A DNA stretch of 64,000 nucleotides from Edolisoma coerulescens (GCA_013397115.1 VWZW01007296.1:417003-481002), one strand, 5' to 3'; numbered from the stretch's first letter, positions 37,001-49,861 are shown. Program-made: numbers and translations. Notes: generated by a model not told the origin, from the sequence alone.

Positions 37001-40000
37001 TTCTAACATTGTTAATCCTTTCGGGTCCTATGCAGCAGGCCAAATGCTGGACACTTTTAGTGCTTAACCTTAAAAGTATAAAACTAATTTTTGCCTCAAG
37101 ATAAAGTAATGATTTGACCAATATTGTTATTTGTCTGTCATTATCACAGCTCAAATATCTTGTTGGATGAAAACTTTACGCCAAAGCTTGGGCATTCTGG
37201 CCTGCGATTGCATTCTTCTGGTAAAAAGTCAGAATATGCCGTGATGAAAACCAAAGTCCTACAAGCGTCTCTTACTTACCTGCCAGAAGATTTTGTCAGA
37301 CATGGGCAGTTAACAGAAAAAGTGGATATATTCAGCTGTGGTGTGGTACGTTGCCTTTTTTCCGTGCTCTGTTGCATTTTTTGGTGCTTCTAGGCAAGAA
37401 ATTGAATATAAGAGCAAGTACCTCATATGGTTTTGCTGGCAATTTTGTATTTTAGTTGCCAGCTCTATAATGTGTTGAAATCATGGTTTTAATTATGTTC
37501 ACACTCCAAATATCTCAGTTTGTGGCAAAATGAGGTGAATCTTTCGAACAAGGGAAACAAAAGTTTCTTATTGTAAATAAAATATTACTGCTGATGGCTT
37601 AAAACAAATTAGATGCTCAAAATTCTTGCAGACTCACCACAAGAACTGCTACAAACATCGCTTGTTCATTTGTAATTTCAGCTAAAATAATTGATAGTCT
37701 ATGATGTCACCCATCTCCAGGTGTTTCCATTTAAGTAGGAAGTTACTCTGTTCAGTGTGATTTCTTATCTACATTTAGCTTTACTTTCTTATTCTTTGTT
37801 TCAGCAATATCTATTGTACTATAAAATCTGGACTTGGCTCTGGAGGTAGATCTAAAGTCTCATGAATGCCCTGAGATGGCATTGTTGAGCCACCTGAAGC
37901 AAAAATATAATATCAGAATGCAGTGAAAGTTCAATATTTCTTTAGTTAAACACTTATTTTTTAAAATTATAGTTAATTCTGAACAAATCGTTTTATCTTT
38001 CAAATACACTTTCTAGGTCTTAGCAGAGATACTGACAGGGATTAAGGCACTGGATGAAGACAGACACCCGATTTACCTGGTAAGAAAAAGCAGCAGTAAT
38101 GAACACCGATATGAATGAATGGAGTTGCTGTCATAAAAAATAATTTTAATTTTATTTAAATACAATTTGGTGTTTGCTCTCTGCTGTACATGTCCTGCAG
38201 AAGGGATGTTTAGGAGCTGTATCCTGATTCCATTAATGTCAGTAGTCTGCCTGCCATTAGAACAGAAGCACAATAGATATTCCCATTTTACATACCACAC
38301 TCATGAGTGCTGGACTGAATTGTATTAGGAGAGACTCCAAAATAAATAAATATTTAAGAGACAAGGCTTTATGCTGAAATGCTGCTGCATGTTTTCTCTG
38401 TGCCAGGAAGAGGTGGTATGAGCCCCCGTGAGTGGGGAAACCTGGGTAGGCGGGAACTGCAGATGCTCATCATCATGTTTATCAGGTGTTTGTCTGGTGC
38501 TCATGCCTGGAACTGATATCCCTGCCAGTTTCCCAGGCTGAGGTTAGAGCTACACAAACCACTTTCACAAGCAATCAGAACAGCCAAACTCACTGAATGC
38601 ATTAAAACCATCTGTAGAAAGCAGCCTCCACCTGCATTTCTTCTGTGGAATGCGCTCCTGATTTCTCATCTGGCTGAAGCCTTGCAGGGGAGAACAACAG
38701 TATTCTCATTATTTGCAAGCAATTCAGAAGTGTTCGGAGGGGTTCAGAAAAATCGAAGATCCTGCGTTCCTGATTTCTTTAACACGTGTTATAAAGGCCT
38801 GTGTAAGAATGCTGCTCTACAGTGTTGGCCGTTTTTCATTCCCATATAAATGAGCACAAGCCAAGAAGAGCTGGCTCTGCTTTAGGGAATTTGACATTGC
38901 ACACATGCAGAGAAAGCCACTGGCCTTTTTCTCTCCTGTGAAAACAAACATTTCAGTCAGTTGCATGAACTTTATTAAAGCCTTTCAGTCTGTGAACCAG
39001 ACATTGAGAAGCACTAATGACAAATACACCGCAATACTGATTCTCAGAGATTCAGACAAAAGTAAATACTTGTGTTCGTTTTGCCTTCACTAATGCATCT
39101 CCTTCCTTTGGACAGAAAGATATGATTGCCGATGAAATTCAAACAGCAAAAGAAAGCTCACACTCCAAAGTAAAAAATTTGGAAAAACTAGCTGCCAAGG
39201 AAATCTGCTGCAAATACCTAGACAGAAAAGCAGGGCACTTGCTGGAAGAGGTGGCTGTTGATTTTGCATCAGCCATCTGCCTTTGCCTGAGAAAGAAAAA
39301 TTCGAACATAGCAGAGGTAATATTTTAAATACATGGCCAAGTCTCCTTGTCATCAAGGTGCAAAGCTACAATGTTCATGTCTTCCTTATTTTTGTGAGTG
39401 TTAACATAAGAGAATATGTGTAAGCAGGGGTACAGGAATTACGCACTCACAGATTTGGTTGTTAAAAACAGGTACTTGAAATTATGGAAATGGCTGAAAA
39501 CAAATTAAAAGAGCATTACATCTGTGGGAGCACCGCTTCTGGATTCTCCATGAACACTCCAGAAGAAACTGATGATGAGACAGCCAGTCTGAGCGTGGAT
39601 GTGCCTTCTGCAGTGGGGAATAAAGAGGAGAGCACCCAGGCAGCAATCCTGACCAGTGGCAGCCCCTGCACCCCTTTCGTGGGAGCTGTGGCACCCGACA
39701 CGTATGGCAATTACGTGTCACGGGTGCCTTGTGAATCAGATGAGTCCAGTAGTTTCATATGGAATCCTCCAGAAAAATCCACAGAGGAGTTACCTAGCCA
39801 CAACTGTACCAATTCAGAAAAAGTGGCAGCCTGTGATGACAGGATCAGGCAGGAAAAGCCTGCCCATGGACTGCAGGAGAGAAACGCGGCGTGCGCCGGA
39901 GGTGATGGCATCCTGGAGACAGCAGCTGCTGCACAGGGCACCTGTGCCCAGGGAAACACAGACCTGGACTCCTCGTGTGCTTCACAAGGTAAAAGTGCCC

Positions 40001-40393
40001 TGGTCTTACAATACTAGGGACAAATTACTCTCTTCTCCAGAACTGCTTAGGTTGCTCTTCCGACTTTTAAACACTTATCAGTAAATCTTTTCTCCTTGGT
40101 TATGAATTTACTAATAAATCTACAAAACATTTAGTGGTTTTCTATCAGCTTTTTTTCCTAAGCCAGTTTTGTTGCTTGCTTGCTTGCTTTTTTTTTAATT
40201 TAAAATTATCATCTATTCCTTAGACAATAGATAGATTTTTTCCCTCAGTATTTGGGCTTTTTTTTGTTTTTCAGCCTTAGCCAGAGAGACATCTTGGAAA
40301 ATACAGATAAATGATCAAAAAAAGAAGCTCATGGAAAATATTTTGCTGTATGAAGAAGATAAGTTAAACAGTTCTGAACTTTTTGAATCATAA
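28067..40393 (+). CDS. IRAK2: Interleukin-1 receptor-associated kinase-like 2 (pseudokinase)
   Basis: Thirteen exons join in phase: 28067-28205, 29638-29817, 32759-32923, 33628-33734, 35161-35331, 35772-35836, 36282-36396, 36661-36770, 37150-37345, 38017-38079, 39116-39316, 39472-39988, 40275-40393. This gives 715 residues (human about 625). IRAK2 is recruited to MyD88/IRAK4 at Toll-like and IL-1 receptors and activates TRAF6. An N-terminal death domain (about 15-105; WVLEDFCQKM, RELMWWWG) is followed by a Ser/Pro-rich linker and a kinase-like domain from about 205. The glycine loop (EGTFADVYKG) and Lys250 remain, but HRD is HGN (347-348) and DFG is replaced near 365-367, as expected for this pseudokinase. 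PEETDD at 534-539 fits the TRAF6-binding PxExx(acidic/aromatic) rule. The start is uncertain: in-frame ATG 28019 would add 16 residues. Intron 5 has a GC donor. The acceptor of exon 5 could be 3 bases later. Confidence 0.95.
29818..32758. other. IRAK2: IRAK2 intron 2
   Basis: Intron of 2.9 kb. A 164-codon plus-strand open frame at 29912-30406 and a 112-codon minus-strand frame at 31291-31629 lie inside it, but neither resembles a known domain or mobile element that I can identify. I treat them as chance. Confidence 0.5.
34200..34470 (-). mobile_element. Diverged CR1 LINE fragment in IRAK2 intron 4
   Basis: The pieces 'ttccatcacctctctgagcc', 'cctgttccagtgctta' and 'ttctcctcatgttcctaatg' match the reverse complement of the CR1 3' region, where a damaged copy has the same order of blocks. 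Divergence is higher than in the other copies, so the limits are approximate. Confidence 0.65.
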
Positions 40394-42740
40394 ATTGGAT
40401 GGATTTATTAGCAGTGGCCAGCCAGAAGAAGAAATAAGGACTGTCTCCTCTTTAGAAAGATGGTAAAAGTGTACCTTTCACGTAAGATTAGGTAGCAGAT
40501 TTGGATCAGGAACATTAGCTCTGACTGAAGGACACAAAAGTACCACACGGAGAAGCAGCAGAAAATACCTGTTCCATAGCAGATTAAAGCACAGTCCTAC
40601 TCTGTACACAGAAATGCATTTTGCCTTTTCATCTGCAATGTGAAAAGGAATGCCAAACACAAGTGCCAAAATAATTTGTGATTGATTTGCAGTGTGTTTC
40701 AGGAAGCATCTGTTCATCTCATTAAACCACAGTCCCAGGAGTTACAGAGCAAACACTGACCAGTGGCCAGGCAGCAGTACCCTGTGTTGTTATCCCACTG
40801 CCTACCGCAGACAGGAATCCTCACAGCCATTGGGGAGGTTTTCCAATGACTCTCCTATTCCGTATAACCTTAGTCCACATACTCAAAACCACTGCATTAC
40901 CAGAGAGGGGCGTTTTTATGCAAGTTCTCAGACTGTTGTACATGGCTTCATCTTGGTTTGAATTGCACTGACCACAGGTGTAAGCAAATAACTTCAGCCA
41001 CTTTCCTCTACTCTCTGAGCTTCTCTCCCACATACACGTGACACCATTTAAGTCCAACCTTTCAGTTCACTGTTGGGAGCTCTAAGACTGTGTTTAATAC
41101 TTCATAGGAGTACTTAGGAGTACTTTTGGGAATTATTTTTTTCAAAGTGTCCTTTACATGTTAATGTTTCTCATTGTGTTTCACATGGTAACTGTTGTAT
41201 ATTTTGGATTAAGGAAAAGATTTCAATTTAAAATAGCTTTGTTTCTTTTATAGGACACTTGAAATTTAATTCGTTGTATTTATTTTGACAATGGATCAAA
41301 TATAAGCTAGTAAGGGGACTTGTTGATGGTTCCACGCTCACCAGGTGTTCTCAGAGGAATCCTTGTGGGTGTCCCTTGTGGGGCTCCCAGCAGCAGGAGC
41401 CTCGGTCTCAGCCCCAGGGATCACATGCAAAATAAAAAATAGAAACTTGTATGCTGGTGTATTTATGATCAAGTGAAACCTGCCTAATAAAGTATCACTT
41501 TTGTTTTTATGATATTTATTATTTGTACTGTTGCTAGCATATTCCACTCCTGTGCAGTCTAGGGAGATACAGGTTTATTATAAACCAAAAGAACTGTCAG
41601 AGTATGTAGCTCAGCTTACAGACAGGTGAGCTGCCTCCTGAGCACGGGGAACAGGGCCTGATGTGCAGAAATGGCTGTAGTTCACAGTGCAGTTCAGGGA
41701 ACAAAAAAAAATTAATTCTATGTAATTATTTTAATTGGAATTGTGTAATAGTATATATTACTAGCTTTACACAAAGGCCTCACACCTCTTTTTGTACAGT
41801 ACCTAGTTCATTGTATGTATTATTATGAGCAAGTAAAAGTATTTTAACTAAAGACCTGAGTACTGGAATTATCTACACATTTCTCAAATTATTCTCGACA
41901 CTAAAAACTGACACAATTCCTTAATTATAAGTGCCTTGGATACTGTCAATATATTTACCAGTGTCAGTTTTATTTTACCAGAATGAAACCAAGATTAGTA
42001 CTGACATGAGAAACATTGTATATTCAGATTGGTCAATAACCACTTAATTCTATAGGAGATTTAATTGAGATACTTTATGGTGCTGACAATGTAATATTCA
42101 TTGTTTTTCATGGGTATATTCTGGGAGACCCATGGTGACAACCTCGTGTCTTCTCCAGAAAGGAATGCACATGGATACACTGCAGAGCTGAATGGGAAAC
42201 CCAAGAGTTTTAAACTGAGAAATGTAATTTGTACACAGTTCTGTTTCACAGAAGTGCTTTAGAGGTTTTTTTCTCCTGTAGTCACCAAATGGAATTGTTA
42301 TTCTTTGCCTTGTACCCTGATAATTTTAAAATATTCTGAGGTGATATAGGTGGTCTTACAGAGTTACCTAAATATTTAACGCAACATACATAAGACAGTG
42401 TGTAGTCTTACATTAACACCGTTATGTAACTTGGCAATTCAGAAGCCAGTTTATGCATTGCCATTTACTAATAGCTTTGTGAATAAAAAACCTGAAAAAT
42501 TCTTTTCTTTCTAGCCTGCTTTTTCATGATTTATGGCACAGAAAATGTGTCTCATTCCACCCTATTTGGGTAAATCTCCGTTTGCAAGGAAGCAGCTCAA
42601 GGTCTCTTTGCTCGTAGTAGTAATTATTAGTACAACCATATTTATTCAGTCTTCATTCACTGTTAAATAGCTGATTTTTTTCCTTTCTGATGTCTCTAGA
42701 GAAAAATCTCACCGTAGAATTAATTACAAAGATGACTGAG
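40394..42740 (+). other. IRAK2: IRAK2 3' UTR and downstream sequence
   Basis: AT-rich sequence without supported exons follows the IRAK2 stop. Candidate AATAAA signals are at 41431-41436, 41486-41491 and 42482-42487, so the UTR could be roughly 1.0-2.1 kb long. No open frame is convincing on either strand. Confidence 0.5.
41486..41491 (+). terminator. IRAK2: Candidate IRAK2 poly(A) signal
   Basis: Canonical AATAAA about 1.1 kb after the stop, followed by T/GT-rich sequence. Alternatives are at 41431-41436 and 42482-42487. The one in use cannot be decided from sequence. Confidence 0.4.
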
Positions 42741-42744
42741 GTAC

Positions 42745-42935
42745 TGGCGGGCCGGGGCTGAGGGGAGCGGGCGCCGCGCCCTTCCCGCCCTTCCCGCCAC
42801 AGCCAATCACCGCCGCCGCCGCCGCCCAATCAGCGCCAAGACCCCGGCCCGGGGCGGGGCTGTGTCCTGAGGGGCTGCGGACGGGCCGAACGGTGAATAA
42901 ACGTGCGGCCGGCGCTTTCCCAGCGCTCCTCACAA
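42745..42935. promoter_or_regulatory. Orphan CpG island with paired CCAAT boxes
   Basis: About 190 bases of dense CpG sequence stand isolated in AT-rich surroundings between the convergent IRAK2 and SEC13 3' ends. Two CCAAT boxes (42803-42807 and 42826-42830) are 23 bp apart and separated by a CCG-repeat. This looks like a promoter, but neither neighbouring gene starts here. In human the interval between IRAK2 and SEC13 holds TATDN2 and GHRL; I recognise no exon of either here. Confidence 0.6.
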
Positions 42936-43294
42936 AACACCGGCTAACGTTGGTTTTAAAAATAACTTCAAAGTATGCTAATGGGTTCACGTCCTTCTTT
43001 CTTCCCTTATGACGAGTAAAGTTGTAAGAGCAGAAAAAGGAAGCTGGCACTGCTTACGTTCTCCCTGGGAATTGCCAAGGCCAAAGGAAGAGCCATGGCT
43101 TCATGAAGCCCACTCTCGTGATGTACCATTACAGGGAAAAAAAAAACCACCAAAAAACCCAAGCTCTTGGAAAGCTAATTCCATGGATGGGACGACGTGG
43201 CTGTGGCTTGGCTGAAGACAGACTGTAGACTGCCTTGATCAGGTCCCTGTGAAAAGATTATTTAATACAGCACACCAGGTTTTAACCAATAGAC
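42936..43294. other. Sequence between orphan CpG island and SEC13 3' end
   Basis: No supported exon. If the CpG island fires in plus direction, this is where its transcript would begin. A short open frame at about 43009-43215 has no recognisable features. Confidence 0.4.
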
Positions 43295-43300
43295 TTTATT
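43295..43300 (-). terminator. SEC13: Candidate SEC13 poly(A) signal
   Basis: On the minus strand AATAAA occurs here, about 0.7 kb after the SEC13 stop. A second minus-strand AATAAA is at 43395-43400. Either would give a 3' UTR of 0.6-0.7 kb. Confidence 0.5.
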
Positions 43301-44013
43301 CTGTTGGTATCTCAACAACAAAAAAAACCCCAAACAACTGCGGTACAGTACAGAAGTGTGACTAAAAAAAATAAACCCTCAAACCATGGTTTGATTTATT
43401 GATGTTGGTTAAATAACCAAGTTTGAAATTATTGTAAAGCAGAAGACGTATGCACTCCACTACTCCTTTTCATCTTCAAGAAAGCAAAGAGACTTTCATG
43501 TGGCCAAGCACATTATTTTCAGAAAGACAGAAGTACAACGTCACTGTTACCAGCAGGGCTAGCTAGCACACTACCAGCCCTTTCCCTCACTTGAAACAAA
43601 GTTCTGGCCTTTGAGGGCACAGAGTATTTGTCCCCTTGCATAAAGGGGTTCACACCTCATCATTTTAACAGCTTCCCCGTTCTGTTCAAGTGCTTGAACA
43701 CTGACCACAGCACATCCAATCAAATTTGACCCCTGAACCAGAAAAGCAGGGAATAATTCTTACAGTGTCAAGGAGTAGTATCAGGCACAGTACTTGGCTA
43801 TACTGTTTACTTTAAATTTAAGGGAATGTCAATTAAGGCTGATTATCAACGTATTGTAGCCTCCCAGTAATAGGTTTAGAATGCTCGTAAAATTGGATAA
43901 TTGTGTTCCATATTCATGTCCAGTTTAGATAAAATCAGTTCTCATCCAGCTACAGATACATTGCAAATCAGGGACAGTGATCACTTGTTGCAGCTGGAGT
44001 ATTCTGATGTGCA

Positions 44014-47000
44014 TCACTGCTCATTCTGCTGCCCTTCTGTCACAGCAGACACCCCTCCTTGGCCCTTGTTCACGTCGCTGATACACGCCCACAGACCGTC
44101 CACCGACTCCTTCCACAGTGTCACCTCAAAAACAGGAGGAACAGCTTTCAGCTTTAAACACATCCTGTTTCCCCTTTTCTTGTAGCTACCACAGCACCGG
44201 TTTGGTGACAGCCTGCAGTCATATGAGGAGAGTATGTCAATCGTCAGTACCCCACAAAATCAAGTTCAGCCTGCATTTCTGCCCTCCAGTAAGGATTCAG
44301 AATGCAGTGCAAGTAGTTTTCCAAAGGTTAGGGTCTTCCTGCTCTCTTGATCAATCAGAAGAAAAAATGTCCCCATTGCAGCAAAGGAGACTCTACGACA
44401 GCCTTGTGTTAAACAAGTGACAACAGCCTGTCTCATCTCAGCTCCTCTAGAAACAGGGCACGCAGCGGTAAAAGCCAAGGCAGCAGTACTCACTTTGTTG
44501 TCTCCTCCAGACACCGCAAGGATATTGGCAGTGATGGACCAGCTCACGTGCCAGACAACATCATTGAACTTGTGCAGCAGCTTTGGCGACCAGGAGTTTC
44601 CAGAGGCATCATCACACGTCCAGATAAACACTCGGCCATCCTGCAAAAAAAGCACAGAGACCAAGTTGGCTGGGCACAGGAAACATAACCCTGATCTACC
44701 CTTGGAGCTACGCTTCCAAATCACAGCTCAGATACCAGCCCTTGATGTGTCTGCAGGGATTTGTGCTCAGCACAGCAAGGGGGCCATTTCCCTGCTATGT
44801 ATAAAGGCAAGGCAGGAGTAAAGCTCTGATGAAAAAACTACCAACAAACAATGACTTGCAAATACCAGAGAAGAGGCCCCAAAGTACATATGTATCAACT
44901 GAAATACTTCTCTGAAATGAGGTTCTGTTTTCCAGTCACATGGCAGGAGCTCACTAAGGAGTCTTCTTGATATTAATAAAAAAAACCATTTACAGATTAG
45001 CAGCAAGAACACAACAGTCAATATGAAGGCTGAGGACATCAGAGCTGATTAAGAATGCCAGTTATTACCAGACAGTATTTTTAGAAGGAAGTTCAGTGAA
45101 TTTGATCCCGAAACACTAAAATATAACATTAGTTGAGAGGTCTTCCTCCTAGTGAGACCATCCTGCTCATGATTTTCAAAACAGAAGCCAGTCTTTGGTA
45201 CAGAAGCACATACACACACACACATAAACCTTTGTCCGGAAATGCTTCTAATTGAGCTTCTGAGTTGGGGAGGAACAGGAATCAAAGGCTCTTACGCAGA
45301 GACCGAGATATAGCAAAGGATTGCCAAGAGGACCTGTTACAGCAGCTCCATCCTTACAATTCCTTTACTAGAGAAACAGGGAAAGGAAGCACACGGAAGT
45401 GAGCGCACCAAGTGCCTGCCTCTGTCGCTCCAAAGAACCTCACCTGTGAGCAGCTAGCAATGGTGCTGGTTGGCAAACCTATGGATGGAGCCCAGGCCAC
45501 ATCTCGCACCCAGTCACTGTGAGCCTCCAGCTTCTGCTCTTCTTTCCACTGACCGTCTTCTTCCCTGAAAACACACCTATAGTCAGAAGGGTAGCGGCAG
45601 CATTTCTCATCCCCTGCTCAGGAAGGCTTTGGATTGTAGCTTTCAGACTCCTTGTTCATCCAGACAATACAAAGCACAAGTGTTCCCCACTTCTCCAAAA
45701 ATCCCTATGGCTTGAACTGACAAAATCCCTTCCAGGGGACAGAAAGCAGCACAGGCAGAAGTTCTGACCTTCAGTTACTGTCAGAAATCTGCTATTGCCC
45801 AAGTGACAGTGGTAACCAAAGACCATTAGAAAGCCATCCTTGGAGACAAAATCACACAGGGCTGGCATAAACTGCAAGAACCATGGGAGATATTGTGCAT
45901 CACTGAGTTTCCATTTTTAAAACACTTCTCTAAAACAGTAATTCAAAGATGATACAATAGAGATGCTGAAAATATTACTTGAGATACTAACAGGGACACT
46001 CAAAGCCGAGAGTGTCAGGTTTTATCTGGCAACAGGGCACTTACTTCCAGATCTTGACCAGGTTGTCACAGCCACCAGATGCAAATCTTTTGATGTAGTT
46101 CGGCTTTTGACCGGAAGGTTGTTCTATAAGGCTCCCTGGTACAACAGCAGGAGCCCAGCTAACTGCATTACATCCAATCTAGTTAATGAAAAACATCACT
46201 GTTAAAAGTTGCTTACTTTAATTAACTAAATAAACAGATAAAGGCTGCTGAGGGGGTGAAGAACACGTAGCATACTCTCTATTGGGAGTGGAGAATAAGC
46301 CCATCTCAGAAAAACTGAAGTCTTGCACAATGCTGGATGAACATCAGATGAGTAAGAAATCCAGATGCAGCCTAGTCTCACTAAGGCACTTACTCAGAAA
46401 GCCTGAAGTAGCTAAGGGTATTTGCACCACAAAATAGTTCATCTTGGATGTGGAAACAGAAGAGACAGAGACGGAAACTGCAAAGACACAAGGCACACAC
46501 AGTTGCTAGTATTTAGGAATACAGGAGTAGAAGGAACCTTTGATCCTAAGCCAAATTTCCTTCTGTTGGGGGCCACTGCCATTAGCTTATTACGTTCTGC
46601 TTAAACAAAAATCTCCACAATTTTGGGAAAAACAGGAGTCCTGCAGTTTTTCCAGCTTGTTTATTCAGCTGGTGCAGATATTGTTAGGACCAAGGCCATT
46701 TCCTACCAGGTAACTTTCAGCACTGTGTTTAACAATAATGCCCAATAGACAGGCATTGCCAGTGCTGTTTAGTGAACTTCATCTTATTTCCACTTCGTTT
46801 TAGTGACTATGAAGTAAACCTGCCTACTCTGGATGAACTTAAACTATTCTTGGTTCTGGATGTTTCACATAGTTTCATTGCATTTCAGTATTTATCTAGT
46901 CAACTCTATGAGGCATCACCTTAGTGTTACCTGTAGCTCTGGGAACTCTGGGCTACTCCAAAGGACCAGACTCACCGTGTGTGCATTGCTGATCTTTTTG

Positions 47001-49861
47001 ACTTCCCACTGCCCATCACCCGTGTAGCTCAACAAGGAAATGGCCCCGTCAGAGCTCCCGCAGGCCAGGATCAGTCCGTAGTCGTGTGGCGCCCAGCAGA
47101 CAGAATTCACTGGCAAGGGCGAGACAGACCAGATTACAGCACAGGGACTACCTAAAACTGACTGACCAATTCACTGACTGGTATCAGTGGCATAGTCACC
47201 AAAAGCAAGTGGCTCTGAAAGCTGAGAATGCATCAAATTTCAGCAAAAGCCAGCCAATTAGCATTGTTCACTGAATGACAGAGAACTGCTTTTATTTCTG
47301 GAACCCTATTAGAATGAGAACACCAACCTAGCACTCTTAATGAGGTTAAAAACTCTTGACAACAGCAAGGAGCATCGCTAATTAAAACAAGAATGCCAGG
47401 CAGAGGATTTAAAGTCCAGATCAGCAACCCAGCCAAGCTGGAGACTTCAGATCTGCATTGGGAGGGCAAAACATTGAACACAACAGTCTCCATTTTAAAA
47501 TAAAATACAGCACAATAAATGCAGTTTTTCTTACTGGAAACAGACAGTATTTTCCTCAAGAATTCAGCTCCCTGCCATCTTTATTTGAAAGCTGACTTAT
47601 TTGTATATCAACACCTATGGAAACACGGTGTGAATTGGTACAGAGGGTTATCCAGCAATATGACCTTAGGGAAATGTCCTGTTAGTGCTGAACAGATTTA
47701 CTCTCTTCAGTTTTTATCCTCTTCTATTTGACAGAGGCTTTCTTCCTTAACACTAACAGATTTATTCCAACCTTACCCAAATCCCCTCATCTCCCCAGTC
47801 TCCCTTCCCAGCTCCACACTCCAACCCTCCATACCTGAGGAATCATGTCCTGTGTACTCATAGGTCTTTTCCCAAGTGCCATTTTCTTCCTTCCAGATAA
47901 TAACCTTCCTGTCATAGGAACAGGAAGCCAAGATATTGCCATACATAGGATGAGCCCAGGCAACCTGCCACACGGGACCTTCGTGCCTGCAAGAAACAAC
48001 ATCATTTGGAAAAGCCAAGAAAAACCCATTCAGCTGCAGCTGCCACATGGCACCACTGCTGTGAATCGCTGTTCTGGGAGGGATTAGAGCCCTGACGTGA
48101 GGACTGGGTAATGCTACGATGGCAATGTTAGTGCCCTGATACAGGGCTCTCACTGTCACAGAAAACAATTCCAAATGTTTATTCTTGTACTAATATATTT
48201 TACTTCTTGAAAATCACAGGTGTAATGTACCAAATGAATGACCAATCCCCACTGTGTTTCCCACTGGGGCTCTGTCCCCGCCCCAGCTCTGAGAAGTTGT
48301 TCAGCACAATCTTGGAGTAGTTCACCCTGGAGTTCAACCCGCACTTTGTGCTGCCCAAGGGCAAAAGGACAAAGCATTAAGAGTTTGCCCTGATTAACCT
48401 CTCCTGTTGTGACATCTCACCCCCTCAGGTCTGCAATGAGGATCTGCCCTCCGTTCCGGACGTCGAAGATCTTCACGGATCGGTCAGAGGAGCAGGTCGC
48501 CAGGCGCGTGCCGTAGTAATCCATCTGTGCGTCGTGCTGCAAGGAGAGCAGGGAGAGCTGCGCTCAGCACGGCGAGCTCGGCCTGGTGACTGACCCCACT
48601 GCAGCACAGCCGCCCCAGGCCCTACATGGCAGGGTCAAAAGAAAGGTTTTAAATAATCCAGACATGCCACATAAGCAATTTGTTTCCCCAACTGCTTCTT
48701 CAATCACTATACAAATGTTACACAGAAGGAATCCAGGGAATTCCGAGCAGCAACCCACAGGATTTTCATGAGAGGGAATTCAGGCTGCTGACTACAAAGC
48801 AGTGACCAGTTACGTATTTTTGTTTCTTAAAGTGTAAAGTGGGTGTATGAATACTGCTCTTAACTGTGTTTGAAACTTTATCACCACCGAACCACAGAAT
48901 CTTTAAGGCTGGAAAAGACCTCCAAGGTCATTGAGTCCAACCTTTGACCGATTATACCTTTTCACTAGACCAGAGCACTGAGTACCACGTCCAGTCATTT
49001 CCTGAACACCTTCGGGGATGGTGACTCCACCAGCTCCCTAGGCAGCCCCTTCCAATGCTTGCTAGCCTTTTCTATGAAGAAATTCTTCCTGAAGAACTAG
49101 GCTCACCTAACTGGGCTTCTTCCTTCTACAAATTACTTTGAAACCTTTCTTCCTACCCACACTAATACATCTGCTCCCAGAAAGATCCATGTAAAGGAAA
49201 ACTAGTTTTATCAGCTGAAGTTCTGTACCAGTAAATATACACATATATTTACTATTTCACAGAAACGGGCAGAAACAAGCCCGCACATGAAAATTAAGAT
49301 TTTAAATCAATTCCCTTTTCCTCTGAGCCAAGTTTTCCTCTCCACCCAGTATAAAATGGCAAGATCAGGATTTCAGACAGCATTCTGTATCCAACACCCC
49401 ACGAGTGTCCTCTTACAGGGACACCCACATGCCGCCCTCACTGCTCACAGAGAGCCCCAGAGCAGCTCTGTCACTGCAGCCACCGGGACCAGGCGGAGCA
49501 GCTCCCCGGCTCACACTTACGATCATGTCCTCGTGGGACGTGTCCACGGTGTTAATGACCGAGACCTGCGGGGAGAAGGAACAGAACGAGCTCAGCGCGC
49601 CAAGGCGCGGCCGCGGCCCCTGGAGCCCCAGTCCACCTCCGGCCGCCCAGCCGGGGGCAGCAGCTGGGCCCGGTGTACCCTGTGCCGTGCCCGGTGCCCC
49701 GCGTGCCGTGCCCGGCCTGCCCGGGCCGCGACGGGAGGCCGCACCCGGCTGCGCTCGGGCCCCGCACCGGGACACCGGCGGTTCCCCGCCCCCGCTCCCT
49801 CCTGCTCCGGCCCCCCCGGCTCTGGTCCCGGGCCTGTCCCCGTTCATCCCCGCCTCACCAT
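44014..49861 (-). CDS. SEC13: SEC13 homologue, COPII coat and nuclear pore beta-propeller
   Basis: Nine coding exons on the minus strand: 49861-49859 (ATG only), 49565-49521, 48536-48421, 47986-47835, 47109-46976, 46178-46045, 45564-45444, 44640-44494, 44124-44014 (TGA). They give 320 residues (human 322). SEC13 pairs with SEC31 in the COPII cage, with NUP145C/NUP96 in the nuclear pore Y complex, and acts in GATOR2. The protein is a WD40 propeller: HEGPVWQVAWAHP, GHDSSVNSVCWAPHDYG, IGCNAVSWAPAVVPG, HSDWVRDVAWAPS and VVWHVSWSITANILAVSGGD mark successive blades, and the tail ends EGQQNEQ. The start codon has an ideal context (gccgccATGg) whose last G is the first base of the intron. It shares a 465-bp divergent promoter with CAND2. 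A CR1 fragment lies in intron 2. All phases fit; identity is very secure. Confidence 0.97.
48893..49107 (-). mobile_element. CR1 LINE fragment in SEC13 intron 2
   Basis: Reverse complement of a CR1 3' end: 'ccacagaatctttaaggctg' leads into 'aaaagacctccaaggtcatt', then the stretch for 'ccttcggggatggtgactcc' and 'accagctccctaggcagccc'. It is in the same sense as SEC13 and lies between exons at 49521 and 48536. About 215 bp are preserved. Confidence 0.88.

Noticed and set aside
40394..44013. Ghrelin (GHRL) or TATDN2 between IRAK2 and SEC13
   Set aside because: Human synteny predicts them, but I found no GSSFLSP-like peptide or TatD-like exon by eye on either strand. A profile search could still find a diverged exon.
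45211..45224. CA dinucleotide run in SEC13 intron
   Set aside because: Only about seven units; common background microsatellite with no sign of function.
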